Source: Bactrocera neohumeralis (lineage: Eukaryota > Arthropoda > Insecta > Diptera > Tephritidae). Taken from it: 64,000 nucleotides of DNA. Both the position numbers and the translations under genes were made by a program. Of the stretch, positions 11,307 through 24,900 are shown in pieces. The stretch lies in NCBI RefSeq assembly GCF_024586455.1, contig NC_065921.1, forward strand, positions 90,642,061 through 90,706,060, read 5' to 3'. The first letter of the stretch is position 1. Every line of letters begins with the position of its first letter. The notes below the pieces were generated by a model that did no database searches, had not been told where the DNA came from, and was given only the letters and a program-made list of their open reading frames with translations.

Positions 11307-11965
11307 GGGTGTGCCATTTTGAGGCAACCTTTTTTTTCAACTGAAAAACAGGCTCAAAACTTTCGAAATGTGTAAAAAAAAAGTCACTCAAAAGATGAGC
11401 TCTTAATATTAATATTAAGAGGTGCGTGCCTCTTTCAAATTTTCTGTTTTCCATATAAATTACATGGAAAAAAAATCATTTTTTTTGTGGTGGTTATTGT
11501 GCGGAGGTTATTATATGTACATATGTGCACGCGATGGCTGCCAGTAGTGATTGTAAACTCGATTCCGATTCTTCTCGAGAATCGAATTTTCTCGTAAAAT
11601 AATCGATTTTTCGAATGTCAAAAATCGATTCTTAATCGACTTCGACTACTGAAGATCGATTCCGAAAAATCGATTATTTTACGAGAAAATTCGATTCTCG
11701 AGAAGACTCGGAATCGAGTTTACGATCCCTACTGGCAGCCATATATAAGATGACCGAACATATAATAACCTCCGCACAGTAACCACCACAAAAAAAATGA
11801 ATTTTTTTCCATATTATTTATATGGAAAATAGAAAATTTGAAAGAGGCACCTCTTAATATTAATATTAAGAGCTCATCTTTTGAGTGACTTTTTTTTCAC
11901 ATTTTCGAAAGTTTTGAGCCTGTTTTTCAGTTGAAAAAAAAAGGTTGCCTCAAAATGGCAAAACC
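11307..11965. mobile_element. 659-bp near-perfect palindrome (foldback/MITE-like), TA-flanked
   Basis: The left arm, reading inward from GTGCCATTTTGAGGCAACC, pairs with the right arm ending GGTTGCCTCAAAATGGC almost base for base over about 300 bp. Only small indels and scattered changes separate them, plus one diverged patch (11516-11530 against its partner near 11740-11755). The centre is near 11636, in a run rich in AATCGATT motifs. Each arm also contains its own 22-bp perfect palindrome (11400-11421 and 11851-11872). TA dinucleotides at 11305-11306 and 11966-11967 could be the target duplication. No protein is encoded. It interrupts the Helitron Rep frame. Confidence 0.85.
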
Positions 11966-12204
11966 TAATCTACATATATAAAAATTAACCTAAATAACTG
12001 AAATGAGATACATACCATATGTGATTCAAACTCTATCAAAGAAAAATTCATATATTGTGTGTAAAAAGTCAACCAAAGAATCAGAAGTATTCAGCGTTGA
12101 AACACATTATATTTCAGAAAACATTCCACTAAATTTCAGAAAAATATCACACATTTAGACCAACATAAACGATTTAAAGTGAAATGGAAAGTTGGAAATT
12201 ACTA

Positions 12205-12860
12205 TAACTGTTTAGCATATGGGAAGGTCTGGGCGCATAATATTTTTGGTTCGAAAGTACAGATTCTCTCTAAATTTCATTAATACATCTCAGAGATTGG
12301 CCGACATTTTCGGTATAAAATCAGCCATAGGCATTGAGGTTTACATAATTCATAATCCGACAAATTTAGTGTAAAAGATGGCATATCTTGAAGGAACTAT
12401 TTCTGTAAAGTTTTGTGATGTACTTATTGATGCATGATTTGTGTACTATCAAGTGAAATGTGATATGAAACAAAAAGTGACGCCAATTTTTTCATGGAGT
12501 TTTATTCAGGCCTGGCGTACCATCTTGTCAGCGAAATTTAATGCTCCTGACGAATTTATTTAGTGAATTGTCGTACCTTTAGACTTTTATTACTCTTCAA
12601 CATAACCGTTAGAGGAGAGTGAACATGGCGGTGGCGTGGACAAGGACGTAGCATTAGTCCTATTTCGGTCATCTGCAACATTATTCTCTGCAGAGTGCCA
12701 AAAGCACGTAGACCAAGTTTTACTCAAAATGTCGCTTGGTAAACTGGAGGTCGGACAAATAGACAGAGAATCATCCGGAATGTAACTTGACTCGTCAACC
12801 TGATCTACTTACATATACATATATCCTTATATCTTGATTTGTTTTAGGTGAAAAAAATTA
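12205..12860 (+). repeat. GTCY-type dispersed repeat, copy 3 (decayed)
   Basis: It contains ATCTCAGAGATTGGCCGACA, then TTTTCGGTATAAAATCAGCC, a degenerate GGTCGGACAAATAGACAGAG tract at 12749-12768, the ACTCGTCAACCTGATCTACT block (compare ACTCGTCTCTTCAATCTGAT in the 8379-9318 copy), a TA-rich run and GTTTTAGGTGA. These appear in the family order but with many changes. Its 3' part is included in the tandem duplication that follows. Confidence 0.5.
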
Positions 12861-13215
12861 ATAGTATTACATATTAATTCAACATTGGAATTAAGAGTTA
12901 CATTCACACACCGTTGATCACACAAAATTATCAAAAAGATATAACATATAGACAAAAAATTTATAAAATAGTTTATTTGACACCATTGATTATATACATA
13001 TATTTTCATAAAAAAACATGCTCTCTAGTAGCACAACCCTATATAATTAAATCATGGCAACCATTCAAGGAATTTTAAAATAAATGGAAGGCCAAATTTT
13101 GAGACAAAATGAAAAAGAGCACAAGTCACGACTAAATTGTCTTCAAATTCGAATTCGAAAAAAGAATTAAATGTTCTCTGATATAGCATTCCACCTTTAA
13201 ATATTTTTCTTTTTC
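12741..13215 (+). repeat. Tandem duplication, unit 1 (475 bp)
   Basis: The unit starts AAACTGGAGGTCGGACAAAT and is followed directly by a second copy starting at 13216. The two differ at only a handful of single bases plus one gap: unit 1 lacks about 40 bases present in unit 2 after ATTACATATTA. The left part of the unit is the 3' end of a GTCY-type repeat; the rest is AT-rich unique sequence without a gene. Confidence 0.9.
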
Positions 13216-13730
13216 AAACTGGAGGTCGGACAAATAGACAGAGAATCATCCGGAATGTAACTTGACTCGTCAACCTGATCTACTTACATACATATATATC
13301 CTTATATCTTGATTTGTTTTAGGTGAAAAAAATTAATAATATTACATATTATTTAAAGATATGGGATACCAAATTTTCACAACTGTTAGGCTCAACATTG
13401 GAATTAAGAGTTACATTCACACACCGTTGATCACACAAAATTATCAAAAAGATATAACATATAGACAAAAAATTTATAAAATAGTTTATTTGACACCATT
13501 GATTATATACATATATTTTCATAAAAAAACATGCTCTCTAGTAGCACAACCCTATATAATTAAATCATGGCAACCATTCAAGGAATTTTAAAATAAATGG
13601 AAGGCCAAATTTTGAGACAAAATGAAAATGAGCACAAGTCACGACTAAATTGTCTTCAAATCCGAATTCGAAAAAAGAAATAAAATATTCTCTGATATAG
13701 CATTCCACCTTTAAATATTTTTCTTTTTCA
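13216..13730 (+). repeat. Tandem duplication, unit 2 (515 bp)
   Basis: This is the second, longer copy of the unit above, head to tail with it, ending in TTCTTTTTCA. It retains about 40 bases (about 13352-13392) that unit 1 has lost or never had. The 76-codon frame inside it is not a gene: the corresponding frame in unit 1 has no conserved start. Confidence 0.9.
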
Positions 13731-15779
13731 AAATCGAATACAAGAATATTTTACCAAAATATATTTTTAAATAAAATACCTAAGAGGCTGCTGAAAAATT
13801 AATGCATTAACATGGGCAACAAATCGACATAACAATAGAAACGAAATACCTAGTCCTACTCGCAATGCTTAGGTCTTATAATAGAAATGTGTAAAAACAC
13901 ACCTACCACGCGTTTCTGCACAAAACTAGTATTGTAAAATTTTGATAGTTGTCATATAAATGTGAACGAAATACGCACTAGCAATTGTCATGAAAGCAAG
14001 GAGTTGTTAGAATTAAAAAAAATCACATGCCATGTTAAATCCGTAAATATCGAATTTAAAAAAAATCCACCTTTCACGTTACTCACTCTAAAATGTCGCC
14101 GAAAGGGTGGTGTTGCGTTGTTTGTTCATAGGACACGCCTGCCTGGACAACACATACTCATATATTCTATATTCTTTTGTACACGTATGTATACTTGCAT
14201 GTATGCTAGCCCATTCATTAACCCATCACGCACCAACAATCTAACAAAAAATCAAAAACGCAAAAAATCAATCGAACAAAAAATTTTGAAAAAAAATCAC
14301 AAAAAATGGGTTGATTAAAAATATAAAAATGTACCAGATATCGGTGCTGCCGACAGGATAACAATGTGTGTCAGTAATTCGCAACTCGTGCGTGCGTAAT
14401 TGTAACTGTTTATAGTTGTTTTTGTTGCTCAGAATGTTGTTTGTTGTGATGAGTGTCTCCAATTGCTGCTTTGCCCATGATTATTGGGTTCAGTGTGCAG
14501 CCTTGAAGCTGCGTTCGGCTGTACACAAAGGGATAAATGTAATGCGTGTGCCGTCAGATGCGCGGAGCGAGCCATTTGCCCTGTCTAACTGTATCAAATT
14601 TTGAGGCAAAAAGCTTTAATTTTTACGCAATTTCATGAAAACTAATGTGCCTAGCAACCCTCCAGACATGTACTGCTTAAGAATAAAAGGGTAGGAAAAA
14701 GGGGTGGTTCCGTCGTACTTTTATGTGGGTGCATACACATATGAGAGTGAAGGGTTTTTGGCATGAAAATGAAAAAAAAACGTACTTTTGGCAAAGTTAC
14801 GGATGCCTTTTGAGTAAACTATGAGTTGTTGAATCTATTGGGGTGGTTGATCCTAATTCTACCGGTTGTCCAGTTCACATGTGTTTAGACGTATGTTGGT
14901 ATGCTTGTTCTTTGACATTTTCAATGAGTCAGGGTGGGTGGTATGTACATACATACTTTTATTTTGATTTGTACATACGTATGTATGCACACACTTATAT
15001 AATTTCTCCTATATATACATACATATATGTATATTTACAAAGCATTTTAATGCGACTTTTGTTTAAAAATAAAAATAAAATCCAAACGATTGAGGAACTT
15101 TTTAAAATGATTTTTTTCGAAAAATAATAATTGAAAGATAAAAGCCATAAACAGTAATAGTTCGAATTTGTTTCCAGATTCGTTTCCTTATTTTTGTCGT
15201 ACTAAGTTAGAAACCTCCGAACAGCTAAGGAATTATGGAAAATGATAATCATATCAGAAGTGGGTTTGCTCAGTTTTTAGCAAACTTGTCCTATGTTTAA
15301 TATTTACTCTACCCTCTGTACGAAAAAGCAAGTACATATATCATACTAGTTGAGAAAATGGGCATATCACCTTAGTTAGATTTGAACAAAAAAGAACGCT
15401 GGATCGTACCTTGCTTAGAGGGTAATACTCTTCAAGGTTCATTTTGGGTTTTGTTTGTGTTAGACGTACTATTTTTCAAAATAAAAGTAATGATCAATCA
15501 TTATATACTTAAATACAATATTCCGAAATAGAAAAAAATAATGCTTTAGTTCGAAATAAAAAACAGATTGTTAACATTTAAGTCGCAACAATTGCAACCA
15601 ATGAAAAATGTCGTTAACAAAAAGACCCATACACACCACAACTATTTACCAATGTACATATATACCATATAATATTTATTCTATAAGTAACCTGAATACC
15701 ATTTTTTAGCATTTTAGCTATACTGATCTGATCTCAACAATTTCTTCGAAGATTTCAGCATTAGGCAATAAAAAAATTG
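13731..15779. other. Gene-free interval
   Basis: AT-rich sequence with TATGTA/TACATA arrays near 14180-14210 and 14940-15035. Open frames of up to 118 codons (13962-14318) are Lys/Asn-rich chance frames with no domain. Confidence 0.5.
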
Positions 15780-15865
15780 ATAAAATACTTACATAAATTA
15801 TCAGGTAGCGGACATGGCTAAATAGACTGAGCTCGCTAGGCTGATAATTTATGTAAGTATTTTAT
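15780..15865. repeat. Perfect 25-bp inverted repeat (hairpin) in a mini-me remnant
   Basis: Bases 15780-15804 are the exact reverse complement of 15841-15865, with a 36-base spacer. The spacer and the right flank (GACATGGCTAAATAGACTGA, then TTATAGGGTCTTCC and GTGTTACAAACTT, running to about 15912) resemble the complement of the left part of the mini-me-like element at 58821-59497 (GTTTGTAACAC, GAGACCCTATAAAG, GAGTCGATTTAGCTATGTCC). The right arm is therefore native element sequence, and the left arm an inverted duplicate of it. Confidence 0.85.
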
Positions 15866-15912
15866 AGGGTCTTCCTTTAGTGTGTTACAAACTTTCTGGC
15901 AAACTTAATACA

Positions 15913-18900
15913 CCTTGTTGAGGGGATACATATAACTTAATTCCTTTCATTAATGTGGCTAATGTCAACTAGTATATTCCATGTAATTTTATGATAAAGT
16001 AATTAAGAAAACTGTATGGGGGGGAAAGAAATTCGGAAGTAATACTTATAAAATTTTCTTTAAAAATATACTTAAAAAAACAAAAAAGCGCGACAGTTAC
16101 AACAGTTAACACCGAAAAGAAAAACGAGACTTCATAGAAGCGTTTTGTGACGTTTCTTTCGTAAAATATTAGATTCATTTACTTGCCTACGTCGCATCTT
16201 CCTTTTTCATTATTTTCAATTTTAACATTTATTTTCCGTCCCCGTCCAGCCATAAAGAACAAATGAAAAGGGGTGTGGAGCTGTAAGGGGCAATGAAATG
16301 GATGTTTATAGGAGAAGCGAGGGATGCAGTGGAATTTTAATAGAAAATATTGTCAAACGTCTTATTGTTCAACTCCTATTAAAAACAACAGCCACTATAT
16401 TCGAATTTTGTACGGACATTCGCCTGCAAATCTACACCGAAGAGTAAGAGCACTTAGCCGATTCAACAGCCTGCCAAGGTTTGATGATGTTGAAAGGATA
16501 TTTCGCGGCTAAAAGGAAAAAGCTACCAACACCAGAATATCATGGCTTTTGAGGATGTATGTATGTATATAGTTGTTGGTGGTAGCTATGCGACTTGCTT
16601 GAATGTGTCTATTTAAAAACTGAAATGAAAAAATGGTCAAATGGAAAGAAAAATGAATAAAAGACAGGACAAGGATACTGCGAAAGGAATAGAGAAAGCA
16701 GCAGGGAAAATTCGTGACCAATATTAATTTTTCTTAACAGATGAATAGTGATTCGGTGGAGCTGCGCGAAATGTTTTTGTAGGGTTGCTTATGAAATGAC
16801 GACGTTGTTTGATAAGGAATGTTATAAGCGTTAAAAGTAATGCTGACTAGGCATTGCAACTTAAAAGCAACTAAGTATCGTGCTTTTTATGGGTACTTCG
16901 AACGTGGCATACGACACATTGAAACTTAGTTACTCGGTTATCTATAAAAGTTAATTGACAAAAAATTAATCGGCAAAATCATTCTGTCGAGTGATAAGAA
17001 TTTGAAAACAAAAGTGATAGCTATGAAGCCTATATTTGTTTTTCCATGCAATTTAACAAATAATTTTATACCTAGTATGATTAGTATTTGTTATACCTTT
17101 TCCTTCCGCTTCCATGTTATATGCCGGCATTAATTTTTCAAAACCTGAATAACAGTACATATATATTTCTTTATATTAGATGTGTACCTGACTGAAAATG
17201 TTCAAGTCAAAGTCTAACTAATTTCCATAGTAAATGAACGTAAAAGAACTGGTGTAGAGTAACAAGTCAACGAAATCAAAGGTGGCAAATCTAACCACAA
17301 AGACCAAATATTGACATTATTAACTAAATTTACTTTTGTTTATATTAAAATAACGTTCGATATCAAAAATCTCCCAAACTTTATAAGACCAAAGGTATAT
17401 TTTATAACTGCCTTCATTGAAAATTTATAGTAGTAAATTCTGTGCACTCAAATGTATGTATATACACATAATATTTACATAAGATTCTGTGATTGTCCTC
17501 ATCTGCATAACAGCGCCTTCATTATACCTACAGACACCTGGGCTAAAACATTTCATTAATATTAAAATATAAGTGTACATATCTGTGTATATTAAAAAGC
17601 CTTAATGCCAATAAAGGCCGCAAAAATTAAATTAAATAAAGGCTTTTTTACCATATATTTATATTGTCAAGAGGGTAGGAGGCATTACTCTCTTCGGTTT
17701 ATTTTAAGTACCGCTTCAATGGCGAAATTCAAGTACAAAATGTTAAATAAAACTTGAAATACACAAATTATTTTATCGTTTTTGTTTTCTTTTTGAAAAC
17801 TTTTCAAGAATTTTGCTGCAGCAATGGAAGTCTTAGACATCCAACGTGTAGACAAAAGCGTTTACGCAAGCCGCATCGATGGACTTTGTTAATGAAGAAT
17901 GTAAAAAAAGCTATTACCTCGGTGTTGGCGTCGGAGAAATTGCGTAGGAAATGTTGGCAAAAACGTAGATATCTTTCTTCATTCCTTCAACCACTCATCA
18001 TTTTAAATAGCCAAGAGCGGCGGGTGATACGAAATTAAAATTTATAATGTTATCCTTTTGTCTTTTTTGCTTTTTCATGCCCTCTTATCGTGAGCGACCG
18101 TGGACATTATTACTCTATATATATTTTTTCATGTGCGTTCACATTGAATTAAATCAGCGAATTTCCTTTCTTTTGTTTATTTAAAGTTTGCTTTTCAATT
18201 TTCGCCTTTTCGTCACTTCGCCCGCATACGGTCTCTTTTTAATTAGCCATAGGCGAACTGTATGTCCTTTTCCTCAGTACAACTTGGACTGGGTCGTGGT
18301 TGGTGACAAGTAAGTTGGAGGTGGTTTAAATTATGAACGTTTCTTTGACTGTCATTTGCATAGCCATCATCGTTTGTCTTTGTTTTTAATTATTGTGCAA
18401 TGAATGGTTAGCCAACTGGTCGGATGAACGAATGGACAGCGAAGGTTGTCAGCAACTGCTTTGTAAAATTTTCAGTCAAGAAAAAATTCTGTCAAGATGG
18501 GAATGATAAATGCTCAGAAAAGAAAATTACGTTCACATGGACTTACTAGGCGAAATATTCGTTTGTTATTTTTTTGTTTATCCATTCCACCCTAATTTTC
18601 ACTTGACTGCAAGGACTTTTTTACTGGCATCATTTGACGACAATATATGTATGTATATATGAGCGTTTTAGACTGAATATTTCTTTGAGCATTTTATCTA
18701 TTCACCAATCGGTGAGAAGTTTCTATGTGTAGGCGTCAAAACCCAACTCCACAGAAAAGCGATATGGAAGATGGTTTGGTAAATTCAGTTAAGAGTAATG
18801 TCCTAGTTTTATTAAAAATATTTTTCATTGTTTCAGGAGAGAGTTTGGAAAAAAAAGTGATAGTATTGTAAAAATTACGTTCATTACGTTATATTAAGGA

Positions 18901-21900
18901 TGTGCCTCAGTAAAATATAAACAGGTAGAAAATGTTTTTATATATGCAAATTCTGATTTTAATCAAATAGCAATAAAAATTTTTAAAAAGTAACACAAAA
19001 CATACAATCGTCGGAATGACAAATTATAAATCAGTAAACAAAAGTGCTAATTGGTTAGATAAGATAAGTGGTAAAAGCAGTATGAAACAGGGATATACAT
19101 ACATATGTATGGTATGTAAGTACGTACTATATACATATATGCTATGTAGAGCGTTTCACCGCGTCTCGTCTAAATGTAAAATATAAAATTTTTACATAGA
19201 TTCTACAGGCAGGTAAAATAACATAAATTTGAAACTGTATAACCTGCGCTCTGAAAAAGATAATAGTGGTTGAATTATTCAAATGAATTCCTGAGCCTAA
19301 ATGTAGATGATCCTCTTGGTCGGTTTATAGTAATTCAATGTGTTTATATGAGTAGATGTTCATGAATTAAATTCATAACAAGAGTTGTCAGTTAAAAAAT
19401 GAAATTTGACCCAAAATAGACACCCAATTATCCAATTAAAGGCCTAATAAACTACAATCATTGTTTGCTTAAAATACATACATTCATACATACATATGTA
19501 TGTGGTCGACAGCAAAAATTCATTGGCTAGTTGATCTAGATAAGTTACACCTGCTACTCTCATTTTTGTCTATGTAGGCTTTGGTGTATTATAAATGTTA
19601 AAATTGTTAGTGTCTATCTATCTTTTAAAGTACATTATACCATATATAGTAATTTCTTGCATTTAGTGGTGTAGAATTATATATGTACATACACATATGT
19701 ATGTATACGTGATATTTTAATGTCAGCACATAAGAAATACAAGGCATAGCTTTACTACAAAGTAATAATACCTTACAAGATTATTGAAGCAATAACGTGA
19801 TGAAACTTGGTACACTAACAAGACAAAAAAGGCTTTCCAAATTTGTAAACTAACCTATTAATTTACTGATCTGCTAACTTTGTTAACGCAAAAAAAAATA
19901 ATAATTTGAAAAGATTTAACCATTTTGACTTATATATAAGATACCTATATTTTTTATAGAAACCTATATATGTAGTTAACGGGTTTGCCATTCTGATTTC
20001 CTTAATTTCAAAATGTCAAAAGTATACGTAATTATAAAATCATAAAAATGTGTGTGAATAACATATAATTTAATCTAAAAGAGATAATACGAAAAATTTA
20101 AAATCATGTGCACGGATTTTTTGCAGTTCCATTTGACTAATGCCATAGGCAACTTTTCAATTTTATAATTCAATTGACATCGATAGCCTCTGAATTGGTT
20201 ACCATTAATTTTCTCTTTACTAAGCGTATCTATAGATACAATTACGATGACGAGCGGGAAACTCGCACCTCGTAGTTGTCAAGTGCTCTTAAATTCGACA
20301 TACATACTGAAGTACATATATATGAACATATGTATGTATGTATATCCAAATCAGCGTACTAGGAAAATGTGAATGATGTACATCCTAACCGGACATTATG
20401 CTCCGGGTGACAGAAATTTTCGTAGTTTTAAGCAGAAAACTGTCAATAACAGGCATTAACATCAATAGGCTGTTTTTACAAAATTAAATTATGTATGTAT
20501 GTACATATATATATAACATTACTCTACAAAAAAATTAAAGTAAAATTAAAAGCGTATGCTCTTCGGGGTCGATTGGTTGTCTATGCTTGGTTGTTACTAG
20601 TGATGAACAAATGTTTGTTTAGAATTTCATTTATTTATTTTTAATTTTTTTTGTTGTCAGGCCTTCCTACGACACACACAAAGTGGCTTATCCTCTGCTG
20701 ACCTGAAATACGTGCCATATCAGTTGGTAGCTACTTGGCAGCTTACCGAGCCTAAAAATCTATAGCGAGCTTTTTCAGAGTCGTAAGGTTTGTGAGCGGT
20801 TGGAGTATTTTTACAGCGAAATAACTGAAGGATTTTAGCCAATGGCTTTAAGTTTAAAAGAAAACTTTATTATATCCCCATGAAGTATTAGGAAACGATA
20901 CGATTGCCGCTGTCCGAAAACGAATATGAAACCCCCCTTTTCTGTTGTACATTCGTTCTCTTAAATATGTACTTTTTCCTCTGACTGTTTGTTTATTTTC
21001 TTGCAAGAAGGAACGCCTGTCTATCCATTTTCGTGCTGTAGTTGGCTTGACCCTCTTCTTTACTATACGCAATTTACATATTGACGTTGAAAATTTAAAA
21101 ATGGTTTAATCGTTTATTACAACCCACATCAGCAACACACAATACGAAAATGATCTTTTTGCAGAAAAACAACGATTTGTAAATTGAGTTTAACTTTCTT
21201 TCATGATTTGCGTTAAGTGCGTGATGTGAATTTTCTAGTTATTTTTTACTCATTTATTAGAGACACGTTGCAAAGGGATATTAAAAAGTCCAAACATGCC
21301 AACGCCACTCAAGTTCCAAAAGCCTTTTAATATCAAATGCACATGCTTTTTCAGGTAGAGATGAAGTGCGTAGGGAAAGTATTATACTCGTATATAAGCA
21401 AACTTAGATATTCTTTAAGGAAGAAGATTGAGTGAACGAGTAAGAATAAATATTTCAACAAAACTTGAAATTGCTCACCTTATTTGTAAATACATATGTG
21501 ACTGTAAATACATAAGTGCGTATCTTTTTTTGTATATATGTATGTATGCATGTAAATATATAACAGATATATAATGAAGTAGGCTTGAAAGGGTTGACAG
21601 TAGTGATTCAATAAGAGTTCATGTATCTGCCACACTGTTATTTTCAACCCCCTTCTGTTCGAAATTGTTTTTGTAGAGATGGCGGCGCTTGCGTGGTGAA
21701 AATAATGGTTTGACCTCTGATGATGAGGTTAAGTACTCTTGGAAAAAGGGTTACTTTTTTGTTCTGTCTCATAATGTGCGGTATAATGGATATTGTCTGC
21801 CAGGAAATAATCGCTGGTATCGATGACATATGTACATGAATAATTGCTCATAATTGTTGTCCGATTAACTATCGATGAAATGTTAATTGACGTGATTATC

Positions 21901-24900
21901 AGCAATTTACTTGGAATTTTTCTAAGTTTTAACATGTGTCCTATTGTCCATTGGTCTCATTGCAATTTTATGTTTTTATCGAAGCAATCACATTTATCTG
22001 GTTTGCTGTAACTCTATTAACAAATTTTCGAAATAATATTTCCTGTTAAATTTTTTCGCTGTTTGAAGCTTATTAGACCAAATAATATTTGCTGACCTAC
22101 AAGTTATCTTTAAGTCCAGGTACTACTGAGGGACAGAAAATTTAATATGATTATTTATCATATCATAGCAGTTTGATTTAAAATCTAAATTTATGTCCCA
22201 ATACCTAAATATTGATTTATTTAAAACTTTATTAATTATAATTAACTTAAATTCCTTTCTAACAATTGTTTTGGTTGCGGCACATGTCATCCAATTTTAA
22301 ACAATATATAACCTCATAACAGGAAAATATGGACTTATACAATTTGAACTACTGGCGAGCAGGTGCATTTTTCATTCGTGCTCTAACACACTCATATCGA
22401 GGGATAAATAAGAATAAATTACTGAATTGTAAACGAAAAAATTGTTTTACTCCTCAGAAACGCAAGCATTTGTGGCAATTATTTGTATCTTCTTAGATTA
22501 CTGCTTTCGGTTGGTGCCTTTGTGGTTCAACAAAATTGCTGATAAGATACTGCGCCGACTATTTCAACTTGCACTTGTTTCGGATATACCAATACCACCA
22601 TATGTACTTATATGGTATATCTATGATAGTTTTGTAGGTACTTGTGTTATGCTTCCACAAGTATATGAAGGCAATGGTCAGTTGTGTCTCTAAAAGTAAA
22701 CCTGTCACCCGCTGTTTTTCTTTTTTTTCATAGTTGTTCAACAAATGTTATAGATGCATTTAAGGATAACCAGTTAAAACTTTGAAACAATATCCCCTGC
22801 CAGTAAAGCAGTTGCTCATGACACAAGAAACTACAAAGTTGATAATTCTTGGTGTTTACCCATTCCGCTTGTCTTCAAAGACGGCAATATTCCATTACTT
22901 TTTCGTTAAATAAAGAAAACATTGATTGATTACCAACCATAAACTAATTTCTCTGCGAATATATGAGTGTCCATCAAGCCGCATTTTATTCTGGTTTGTT
23001 GCTTCACACAGTTCTACATACCTATTCAAAGCAATGTTAATTTTTCCACAATAAAAATATATTTTACCCGAGGAGAAGACCTTCTTTCTAATCAACGAGT
23101 TAAAAAGTGCCAAAGAAGTAGGAATCAAAATATCTTTGGCGGCAATATGACAAAGTTGTGTAGTATGTACATATACATATATCAACTAAAGAAAGTCATA
23201 TTTAACACATACTTAAATGTGCATAAAATATATAAAAGCACCAAAATAAAATCGGAAATAAGTAACAAGACAACGAAATCTACTTGTCGAGAAAATGTAG
23301 CGGTAGTGAAAATCATTCTGAATGGAATATCATTGTACGATGCAAGATGACAATGTCATATAATTTCACGTTTCATTGAAATTTCGATTAGGTTCAACCA
23401 ATTGAGATATTTGCCCTCACTCACTTCGATCGCCGCATTGGACACTCACATATTATCCTTTACTACAAGGACTATCTACTTATGGCGGACAAATAAAAAT
23501 ACCCTTTATACTATATAAGTAGAGCAATTGTGGTTATCTTCTGGGTGGGACAGCTGTATAACTGGTGGTTAAAGATGTGTGCACGAAAAGTGACATTGGA
23601 AAATAGATGTGAATAAAGCGATAAATACGAAATTGACCCTCTGCCGACACATGCACAACGGCGGTGGCAAGTACAAAAAAAACGAAAATTGATGACAACG
23701 CTAAAAAACGTCGAGGCTATGCACTACTGCTCCAACATTCATAAAAAAGGCTTCCAAAAGCAGCATGTGAGAACAAGTACTGGCGGTAACCGTATACATA
23801 TGTGTTAGTTAACACAAAACGTTTTACTCCTACACACTACCTCTCGTTTACCTCTTTGCTTCCGTACCCTCTTCTGTATGTGTAAGTGTTGGGCACGCAC
23901 TCAATTGTTTGTTAGGCAACCGCAAAAAGGACCAAAAGTTAACGTCAACAATTTGTTGTTAGAAACTCCACATTTTGATGGCTATACAGAGCGAGCAGAT
24001 GTACTTTTCCAATAAGATCTCCTTTGAACGAACGAAAAGTGAAAGTGAAAAAGTGACAAAAGGGTAACAATGATGAAACTTTGAAACACTGGATTCGTGT
24101 TTTAGATAATTCCTTATTACATAATTGAGTTAGTTTTTTTCGGATTAAAGGGTAGTACAAGGTAAGTGAAAATCCCCTTAAATATAACATTTTTCAACTG
24201 TTCAGTTACGACGAGGAAATGTAAGAAAATTCGTATTTGATTCGTCAAACCTTGGAGAGTAGTTACGATATATTTAATAGCAAGTGGTTAAACGGTGTTA
24301 ATAATATATTCACATATTTTCTGGTATTGTACTCAGCTTGATATTATTAGCGTAGTCTACACAAAAATATATGTCCTCTTCATTTACAGAGTGGTGAATA
24401 GAAGATGACTTATACGCACTTGGTTCAACTGTAAATACATACATATAGGCGTATACTTGGCTTTAAATACAGAGTTGTCAAAATCGAACTTCCCGAAAAT
24501 TAAAAAAATTATAAACAAATTTTTAAAAGGGAGAAAACCATTATTCAGTTATTAATTTTATCTCCACTTTTTTAAACAACAATATAACACAATTCTGAAT
24601 ATACATATATTGAAATTAATTTCAAACGCATGATGAACTAAATATATATGTATGTATATTTGTATATAGTACTCAAAGGCGTCTGCAATAATTTCGACCA
24701 CCCTCTGACAGCAATAATGTTGCAATTATGTCGGATTTTTATAGGGAAATGTAACGATAGGTGGTAAAGAATTTTTTTTCTTGCTTTAGCATACATACGT
24801 AAGATGATTGCCCCACACTAGATATGTACACTTACTTTGAGTTTGTGGTGAGTGAAAGATGTGACGATGTACATATTCCAAAAGCTTTTAACTATTTTAA

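Noticed and set aside
12741..13730. Two adjacent direct repeats read as LTRs
   Set aside because: They touch each other with no internal retroelement, lack TG...CA ends, and start inside another repeat, so a simple tandem duplication is the better explanation.
17754..18038. 94-codon frame with a basic segment (QKRLRKPHRW)
   Set aside because: No conserved family recognised, the N-terminal part is AT-derived hydrophobic sequence, and no splice or promoter context supports it.
22967..23350. 127-codon open frame
   Set aside because: Low-complexity, Lys/Asn/Ile-rich, overlapped by an opposite-strand frame, and no motif or splice context.
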